From Jackrogersella multiformis (Eukaryota > Ascomycota > Sordariomycetes > Xylariales > Hypoxylaceae): a DNA stretch of 64,000 nt. Location of the stretch: NCBI GenBank assembly GCA_902806575.1, contig CADCXD010000007.1, positions 744,001 through 808,000 of the forward strand, written 5' to 3'. Made by a program: the position numbers and the translations under genes. Positions 56,201-64,000 of this stretch are shown here, piece after piece. Below the pieces are notes generated by a model, which saw only the letters and a program-made list of their open reading frames with translations, was not told where the DNA came from and did not search any database. Numbering within the stretch: position 1 is the first letter of the stretch; each line of letters begins with the position of its first letter.

Positions 56201-57812
56201 ATGTTCTCCCAGGTGAGTCTCACACGCATACCTCGGTTGCGTTTTAATAGCCTCAGTATCTACTTAGGTAGGTATACAGGCCATATCAAAGTCACTATCG
56301 ATATACTGCAAGATAAGGCAGACACATAACTGTAACATACGAAGCCGAATTTGACCTTCTAAATAGAAGAAACCATACTCAGCTGTCACGGTGACAGTCG
56401 AGCGCCTCACCAGCGAGCAATATGAAGAGGATGACCTAAGTGGCATCCCCGACTTGGTCGAGGTTATCAAGCTACAAGCTTCCGGCCCCGCAGAAGCTGC
56501 TCGTGCACTTAGAAAAAAGCTCAAGTATGGCAGTGTCCATAGGCAGATAAGATCTCTTGTGCTCCTCGATGGCTTAATTCAGAACGCCGGTCCGCGTTTC
56601 CAGCGGACATTTATCGATGAGCCCCTGCTTGAGCGCTTGCGAGTTTGCGGTACTTCGGACCTATCGGATCCTGATGTTAAGAAGAAATGCTCCGAGCTAT
56701 TTAGAAGTTGGGCTACGGAGTACAAGAATACCCCAGGTCTTGAAAGAGTCGCTATGCTCTATAAGGTAAGAAACTCCCCAGTATAGACGATGAGCTTCGA
56801 TTTCTCACAATAATAGGAACTCCCGCGCCGCAAACAAGTCGTCACTCAGGCAAAATCTAAGGTCCTCCGTGAAACAGAACAGGACCCCTTTCGTGACTCT
56901 GAGGATGAAGCTGAACGTCATCAAGGCCCTCAACCCCAGGCTTCGTCCCAAGCTTCGTCATCGCGGCAGCCCATCCCAACTGCCCAGCCTTCCGGTCATG
57001 TCAAGTCCCCATCTAGCTCTAATTCATTTTTTAGTTCTTCTAAGGACAAGAAGAAAAAGGATAAGGACAAGAGCAAGAGGAAGCACAAGGCTTTCAATCT
57101 CGAAGCCGAGAAAGATGCTATGAAGGTAGCAATCGCGGAGTCTTCAATTGCGGCTACAAACTTAATCAATTCTCTTCAAAGCATAAATCGAGAACGAGAA
57201 CGGATTTCAGACAACGCTGTAGCTGTTGACAGGTTTGAGATTTGCAAGAAGCTGAGAAGAAGAATATTGCGTTATGTACGTCTACAGCTGGTGTTGCTCA
57301 CGAGCGTATACTTACTTCGGTAGATTCACCATGTCGAAGACGAGCAATGGCTTGGTGGCCTTCTTCATGCTAACGATGAGCTTGTCGTTGCTCTTATGAC
57401 CTATGAGCAACTGGATCGTTCAATTGATGCCGATAGTGATTCTGAGGATGAGCTAGCAGAGCAAGCGCATCTTTACAGAAGTAAGCTATTCATTGCAAAG
57501 AATTTATATTTGATTTATTGCTTACAGATTATAGTGGCTACCGAGAAACAGCATCAGGCGATGTCACCGACAAGCCCGTCGAGCCCTGTTTCAGACATGG
57601 CTCAACTCAGCATTAACCCGGGCCCTCCTCCTAGACCTATGCCACCTCCGCGGCCGTCCGCTGCGTCGAAGCCAGCGATGTCTCTACGCAAAGCTCCCGA
57701 ACCAGACTCTGATGAAGAGGACGATTATGTGGACGAAGATGAGAACGACCCCTTTGCTGATAGGAATGCAGTCGTGACACCGAAGGTGGAAGGGGGAGAG
57801 CCTCGTTGGTAG
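56201..57812 (+). CDS. lsb5: Lsb5-like VHS/GAT-domain endocytic adaptor
   Basis: Homologue of yeast Lsb5, which links the actin regulator Las17 and ubiquitinated cargo at endocytic sites. Exons 56201-56212, 56367-56765, 56817-57275, 57324-57480 and 57535-57812 give 434 aa. The first exon is only 12 nt (MFSQ); the second begins KKPYSAVTVTVERLTSEQYEEDD, the expected start of the VHS/ENTH-like domain, which runs to about residue 137 (GSVHRQIRSLVLLDGLIQNAG, LSDPDVKKKCSELFRSWATEY). A linker with a KDKKKKDKDKSKRKHK basic run precedes a GAT-like three-helix region (AMKVAIAESSIAATNLINSL, DEQWLGGLLHANDELVVALM, YEQLDRSID). The tail is Pro-rich (GPPPRPMPPPRPSAASKP), fit for SH3 binding, and ends ENDPFADRNAVVTPKVEGGEPRW, where NPF/DPF-type motifs bind EH domains. 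The last intron uses the TATAG acceptor at 57534; the nearer ACAG at 57527 would cause a frameshift and early stop. Confidence 0.92.
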
Positions 57813-60800
57813 AGCCCCTTTGTATAGACCTTGACGAGAGGTAGTATCATTCATTGCGGTTGTTTCTATCGAGGTTTTTATCATGTAGTGGCAAATTAGG
57901 GAGATACCTTGTTTAGTTGAAAATTCAGTTCACACATCATCTAGCGTCTATCTTTAGAATACTGTGAACTATTAGCATTTAAATTCCCTTACATTGGAGG
58001 GCGCCTGGGATTTTAGCTATCTTATATGGTAGATCTTGTTAATGATGTTCTCTCTGTCTTCGTGGTGTTTCATTTTACGTCCTAGTCATTTTATACCTAT
58101 ATCAACTTCTATACCTACCTAAGTAATGATCCTCTCTGGGCCGTTTTTTTATAACTTGGTTAATGTATGCTTGTACTTAAGCCTCGACGATGAATATATA
58201 TGCTCAGTAGAGATCTAGTATCAACACGTGGTTCCAATGTTTAATAGAACAATTCCCGTTAACGTAAACTAGATTTTATCACCCCGACTCTACGGAAACG
58301 AAGCTGATGATTTTGAGTTCATGCCGAGACTATAGCCTATCACCATCTAACTTCACCTGAGCTGGAAAATGTCCGCGGTTAAAACCCATACCTCGTTCGG
58401 AGGTCAAGGTCATGCCGCTTCATGGAGTTAACTTGATTCGAGTACATACACGGACGAGCTATCCCGTTCTTATTATTAACAAGACCCATGTAGTACCTGA
58501 GAAAATGATATCCTCAAGCCATTAACACCTTGTCAAAAGCTTCCCAGATGCGCCAAAAAGAACTTCGAATCTGGCCTTGCAATACATCTCATCACATCCC
58601 TTCTACACACCTTGTTCCAAACCTCGCACCTTAGGGCTATTCCGACCCTCGCTGCTGCTCCATCCCGCAAGAGCCATTTGGCCAACAGCTAAACATTCCA
58701 TGCTATCCTACAAAACTCTGATTAAAGGGGAAGTGCCCTATCTTATAATAGTCCTTCTGGTACTGGCCCTGGCAAATCTCGTCGTCCATTCAACCTTTGG
58801 GTCACATATACCTAGGTAGGGGTCTTTTGAGAAAGATAAGCCGCGCTAAGTCACAGAAATATATCGTATCTTCCTAAGGGCGAGATCTTACCCCTTTTCA
58901 CTAGTCAGTAGAGGTATGTACACGGACACGGTACCCAGGACATCGACTCGCTGCTGCCTTGAGATGGTCAAGTGCAGTGTTTATGTACCTAGGTACCTAG
59001 TTAGGCAGTTATTTACTATCATTTCTCATAACTCAAGATGTGAACGAGTACACAACTATGATAGATTGCTGCCCACTGGAGTTGGTGTGATTGTGGATTG
59101 ATACATATGATAGTACCCAGTCCTTCCGCTATACCCATTAAAGGAGTATAGGGGTTGCCCAAGTACGTCTATCACCGGGATGGAATAAACATATGTATAT
59201 AAGTCCTTTTATTATTATAGATGACTAGTCCGTCATGTCGAACTATACTATGGGCATTTCTGGTCAGCAAGCTCGTGTAAGTTCCTGGCAGGAAAAGACA
59301 CATCGCCAATGGCTACTCGTCTTAACCCCCCATTCAGGTCAAAAATAACACGCTCCGACAACAACACCTGATAGCAAATAGGTAGCCAAGATATTTTCCG
59401 CGCCCGAACGCAGCCACTCCTAATCGCCAATGCTTGAGCAGCTCAATGAATTCGAGCGCGCGCAAGGCAAACAGAGCATTTCATGAGTTACTCAATATCG
59501 ACCGCTCCTTAGATAGTTACACTCCAGACCCTCCATTCATTATCTTGGAAGCTCTACTATGTTAGCGTGTAATCCAAACCCATTATCTCCCTCCTGGGAC
59601 TATGACATCTCGTATCGCGAATAGACTTTTAGCTACTTTCACTTCGGACCGCCCATGTAGATCTAGATCTACCATATCTCTTCAATTGACCTGAGCGGGT
59701 GGAGCAGGATTTGGAGACGAGATATCAGGTAGTTCGAAACAGCCATGTGCGAGTGACTTCGCGCTAGCTATTGCGAGTATGAGGCTATGGTTGCGATAAT
59801 AATCCTCTCGGGGGTAAGGAAGTAGCCGGCGGGTGCTTCTTTTCCCAGCACAGACGTCTGTATATCCGGGAGTGCGATTGAGGGTAGCTAACCTCGCTGG
59901 CTCGATAGAGCTTGATTAGGAATCATAGGAAGCTAGCGAAACCTTAGTATTATAAGTCAGTCTGTGTAGTCTGGGGGTGGCTGGTGACCCTCCATCAAGA
60001 CTCGGATATAGTCAACGTCCTTAGTTCGCTATCTAGATAATCTCTTGGCAAATTTCCGTGCTGTCGGTACTGAACTTGACCATGATGATAATGTAATGGT
60101 TAATAGCTAAGTCATTATGCTATTATGGTGAGGCCTCCGCACTCAAGCGTCAACCAGAGGCCTCGGCTAACCTTACGCTATCGCGTAGTCAAGAACACGA
60201 CTCTTCGCCGCAGCAGAACAGACTGGATCACAGCCTTATCAGATCACAATTCGACCAGAGATCGACCGGGCCCAGCATGCCGGAGACCAGATACCTTAGG
60301 TACGCAGGCGGGTGCGGAGGCATCGCGTAATGCTATACGTAGTCAGCTGACGGCGCGTGGGTAGCCCGCGAACTCTGCGAGCTAAGAGGGTGGTCCAAAG
60401 GGGTCTCCGCGAGGCTGGGTGCTCGTCTTCCCAAACTTCTGGTTTCCGGTGCTAGGAGAGATCCGCTCTAACGCGGCTCGAAACTCAATCAGAGGCTGGC
60501 TGTGGGATAAGGTGGTCCCAGCTGGTTCCCCTCCCCCTTAAAAAAAAATTCGATAAATTCGATAAATTTTAATAATGATAAATCTTTTATGGGGGAATTA
60601 ATAAAAATTGAATATTATTTTGGGTTTTCTTAGGTTCCATGCCCATGGGGTGTCTACGATGGCAACGGTTTTTGAGTTGCAGAAACACGTGAGGATGCGT
60701 TTTTGATATTGCCGGTTGGCCTAGACTTACCTAGGATATTCAATTAATACTCTCTGCTACGTACCTAGGTAGGTAATTATGGCATGTACACATGCATACC

Positions 60801-63800
60801 TGGTAATTCACACGAGGCCATGATGTTCGAGTGAAGTACTTGACGACGTACTTGACTTGTCAGTCCTCGTCCGTGTTAGTTTGCTATTATAACAGTGTGA
60901 TCGAAGAAAAAAACTCGTGGCCGGCCGCCGTAAGTGTGACGTTACATAGCATTCGCCGACGTGACCCATCTATAAGGCGTTTCTCCTACCTAGGTAGCCT
61001 GAGTAAGAAAATCTTCACCGGTGCCGTACAGGCAAGGTAAGCCGTGCGGCGACGGAGTTGCTGGGGTGTTAGGAATCTAGGTTGAGCCTCACCGGAATCT
61101 AGGTAGCTGCGGTTGGGTGCGACCCTGGTCTCCGCTGTCCATTTACATAAGATGTATTAAAATCGTCGCGGCTCTTCTCTCGTTGTAGCCTCGGGGACTA
61201 AAGTCTGATTAGTGTGGGAAAGGGGAAAATTCTCTTTCTACTCGCTAGTGTAGCGACGGGAACGTGGAGAGCGAGTAAACCCAACCATCAGAATTTTTAA
61301 TGAGTGATGATTGTGATGATGATGACGACCTACCGTCACCCGCGAAATTATCTAGCACGCTCCACTTTGCAAGTGCAGGCCGTGTATACTATGAAGTATA
61401 CCATAATTACGAGCTTCGAGCTACAATCCTAGAATTCCCGGCTTCTCGGCTCCACGTGGTAAGGAGAAAAGGTAAAACCAAGCGTTTATCCACGCCGTTT
61501 GGAGTTGACTTTCTCCGGTTTTTCGTGGCTCGTCCAGCTCGTCCTAGACTCAAGGAGTCCAGTGCGTCAAGATTTCCTTGACAAATGGAATGACCCGCAG
61601 ATTCAAGATTGTTTAGTACCTACACTAGGTAATACCTTATCTGCCTATGTAAGCACGTACCTACATAGGTAGAGTATGTAGTTAGGCACAACCAAAGTTC
61701 GGACATGTGATGGCTGCAGAGGGCTAGGTGCTGTATGTTTGTTAGTTAAAAATTAATATTGCTAGCACATTGCAGAGAGACGAGGCAAACTCATTTGGTG
61801 CTAAACCCCTCTTTGGCTACATTCGACGCGTAACATAGCGACGACTCGGAAAGTCAAAAAGGGGGTTCTCGAGAGAACTGGCTTTCGCGGTTTTTTCTTA
61901 CTCCTTTTCTCCTATCTCCCTTAGGTTTTCATCCCCTTCTGTCTCTCTCTCTCCTGTGGTTCTTTCAGACGTCTCACGAGGGGGTTTCTGTGTTTTGCCT
62001 TTCCCTCACAGCCTCATCACATTTCGCTTGGACGTGTTTTCGGCGCTATTACTGGCAGGACGCTATCCCGTAGAAGTATACCGAAATTGGACTAACCGTC
62101 TCGGTCTCTTTCTGGAGTTGTTGTGGAGTCGACTGGGTTAATAAAGTAGTAAAAATCATGTGCTAGAAACGGTTATGTAAGCACTACCTAGGTCGCCCCT
62201 ACGGACCAACGGGACACTACTAGGTACTTAGGTACTCTGGGAGCTCACGTGAGTTCGGTACTAGGTACTAGGTAGTGTAGGTACCGATGTCATCGGATCC
62301 GTATTGTAAAATACATAGGTACCTACATAGCCTTACATAATGTGGACATGTAGGTAGGTATACATAGGTACACAAGCATAGAAGCGCTAGAAGCTTTTTA
62401 GAAGGCTGCGGGGCATTTCTCCGCGTGTGGCGAATCACTTGGCGGCTAAATTTAAGCGTCGGCTGGCTGGACCCGACCCGATCGACTTTTAACTCTCTTC
62501 TATTGGTGCCTTTAAGAAGTTCTTCTTTCTATACTATACACTAGTAAAAATCCTCAATTGAACCGACTGGTTGCCGACGATAATCCAAAAAAGGACCGAT
62601 CAGCGGAGTAAAATACATATTATTCACTGCTCAGCTAGCCAAGCTGGCCAGCCAGCTAAGCTGAGCTACTCAGCTTTGCATTTTATGAAATATGTGTAGA
62701 TGATCAGAAGATTTTCGGATGATTTATTGTCTTAATATTGATTCGATGATCCGTACGGATTTTCTTCATGGACCTCTTTGCCACGAGGTTGACAAATCCG
62801 GCACATATCGTACCCAAGTTAGGTAGATACTAAATATTCATGGATTTTCATGGATTTTGAAATATACGATAAAATAAAATAAAATAAAATAGAAGGAATA
62901 ATTATTATCATATGTCCCCCTGCTAAATCGTCACAAGCTACGGTTGACAACGCATTGATGCATATATTTGGTAGGTTATTCAAGTCAGCGGGCCTCTCCT
63001 AAAGCTGTGGTAGATAACCTGTTTAGGCGACGACTCGATCAACTCGTATTGACGACAATCCAGTTTTCCCCTAATCCAACCGATTCCATTCGCCGCATCT
63101 GCCATGACACTCCTGCTACGTGCGGCAATGGGAATCGTCCTATATTGTTTCTACCTTGCTTCTACCTTACTTGTCACGAGATATTTTCTCCGAATGAGCT
63201 ATAAGCTTTCCTACACTACCCAGGTAGCTACCATACATAGCTGGAGTGCATTTGATTCCATCACGGTCTAGTTCCTACATGTGTATGTATATCATCAAGC
63301 AATCCAAAACGACGCCACATTCAGATGACTGGCATATGCTAGGCGGGAGCCTCCACCACTAAGAAACGGTCTAGAATAGCGCCTCCCGTTTTCAACCTTG
63401 CTGGTGGGGGGAGAGGGGTGAAGCTTGAAACTAGACGATGAGCTACCCTTTTATTTCTCCCTCTAGTGTAGGATAAATAGCTGGCTGGCTGGCTGTCTTA
63501 CTGGCCGTTAGGCACGGGTTTTTATTATTTTATTTTTATTTTTATCTTGTTTATATTTCAAATTTTTCTTTGTAAGCCGACGTATGGGTCGTGAAGCCGG
63601 CAGCTGATGATATACGGAATACCAAGGCTCCGAGAAGAAGAAGAAGAAGAAGCAGAAGAAGCAGAGGTCCTTTGTTGCCTATTCCCTCTTTGTAAACATC
63701 AACACAATCAAATGGGCGCATGTCAGCCAGTCGTGATCTCAAGATAGGTATATCAGTGGCCGTTGCGTAGTCGCCATAGCCATAGCCCTCTGCAAGAGTT

Positions 63801-64000
63801 GAGCATCTGATACCAGGCGCGCGGGGAGATGCCGTCCATTAGTGCAGGTTCAAAAGTCGGTGAGCGGCCGTTCTCGAGCGCTGATTTGCACGCGACGGCG
63901 AACACTCCAAAAGGGTGTGGTAGGCCAACTCATCGTGCTGGAGCTGGCGACCACACCCTCCCCATCGATAACTACTCGATAAGCCCTATCGCCAGTGAAG
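57813..64000. other. Gene-free region at the right end
   Basis: No gene supported in 6.2 kb. Small open frames at 58577-58819 (with a hydrophobic stretch YLIIVLLVLALANLVV), 60125-60364 and 61300-61581 have no domain or splice partners that I could find. ACCTAGGT motifs recur at 58985-59002, 60763-60775, 61650-61672 and 62186-62370. Simple repeats are TAAAATAAAATAAAAT (62871-62891) and GAAGAAGAAGAAGAAGAAGC (63635-63654). Confidence 0.5.
60125..60590 (+). mobile_element. Possible 3' end of a non-LTR retroelement
   Basis: A GC-rich block with no open frame (60125-60540) stops abruptly in CCCCTCCCCCTTAAAAAAAAA, followed by two copies of TTCGATAAA and then A/T-rich DNA. An abrupt GC change with an A-run and short tandem repeat at the junction is how LINE or SINE 3' ends look. 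No reverse transcriptase or Pol III box pair is clear, so this is a guess from composition and tail. Confidence 0.25.

Noticed and set aside
58577..58819. 80-aa frame with a hydrophobic segment
   Set aside because: Hydrophobic stretch alone is weak evidence; no initiation context, no neighbours or homologue recognised.
61300..61581. 93-aa frame starting MSDDCDDDDDLPSP
   Set aside because: An acidic start from a GATGATGAT simple repeat, then composition without any domain; not supported.
63635..63664. GAAGAAGAAG run as a coding poly-Glu or poly-Leu tract
   Set aside because: A plain trinucleotide repeat in a short minus-strand frame without other coding signs.
1..64000. CRISPR array, secondary-metabolite cluster or bacterial-type operon
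   Set aside because: No regularly spaced repeats of CRISPR type, no PKS/NRPS/terpene synthase, and all genes are separate eukaryotic units with introns. The tyrosinase alone does not make a pigment cluster.

Overview
The window is nuclear DNA of a filamentous ascomycete (Pezizomycotina, most likely a Sordariomycete). The signs are short introns (about 50-150 bp, GTRNGT donors, CTAAC-type branch sites), fungus-specific families (Ure2-like GST, TOK potassium channel, Lsb5, GH79 glycosidase, GGSSGG secreted amidase), a retrotransposon destroyed by CpA-to-TpA (RIP-type) mutation, and intergenic DNA full of ACCTAGGT/TACCTACC motifs. Genes are single transcription units; there is no operon and no convincing secondary-metabolite cluster.

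Left part (1-12.6 kb): an SR-type splicing factor with two RRMs (+), a Ure2-like glutathione transferase with a putative mitochondrial leader (+), a secreted, probably GPI-anchored GH79 glycosidase (+), a tyrosinase with an apparent frameshift (-), and a DapA/HOGA-type aldolase (-). From 12.6 to 26.9 kb I found no cellular gene. At its centre lies a 6.84-kb Ty3/gypsy element (16513-23352) with two 311-bp LTRs, nearly free of CA/TG dinucleotides except at its outer edges and in one internal island.

Middle part (26.9-43.2 kb): an unrecognised 419-aa protein with an N-terminal membrane anchor (+), a secreted amidase (+), a small Cys-rich protein (+), the DNA-repair protein Rad4/XPC (+) and a 1619-aa ABCA-type ABC transporter with two nucleotide-binding domains (+).

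Right part (43.8-57.8 kb): an intron-containing tRNA-Pro(TGG) (-), an alpha/beta-hydrolase-like protein with Tyr at the nucleophile position and a separate presequence exon (-), divergent from a TOK-type two-pore K+ channel (+); then a protein with a PIN/NYN-like N-terminal domain and a CCCH zinc finger (-), an acidic disordered protein with a conserved-looking C-terminal domain (-), and, divergent from it, the endocytic VHS/GAT adaptor Lsb5 (+). The last 6.2 kb (57.8-64 kb) holds no gene I can support, only scattered repeats and a possible retroelement 3' end near 60.5 kb.

Exon structures were inferred by hand from reading frame, splice consensus and family resemblance. Each model adds up to a complete frame, except the tyrosinase, which is one base short.
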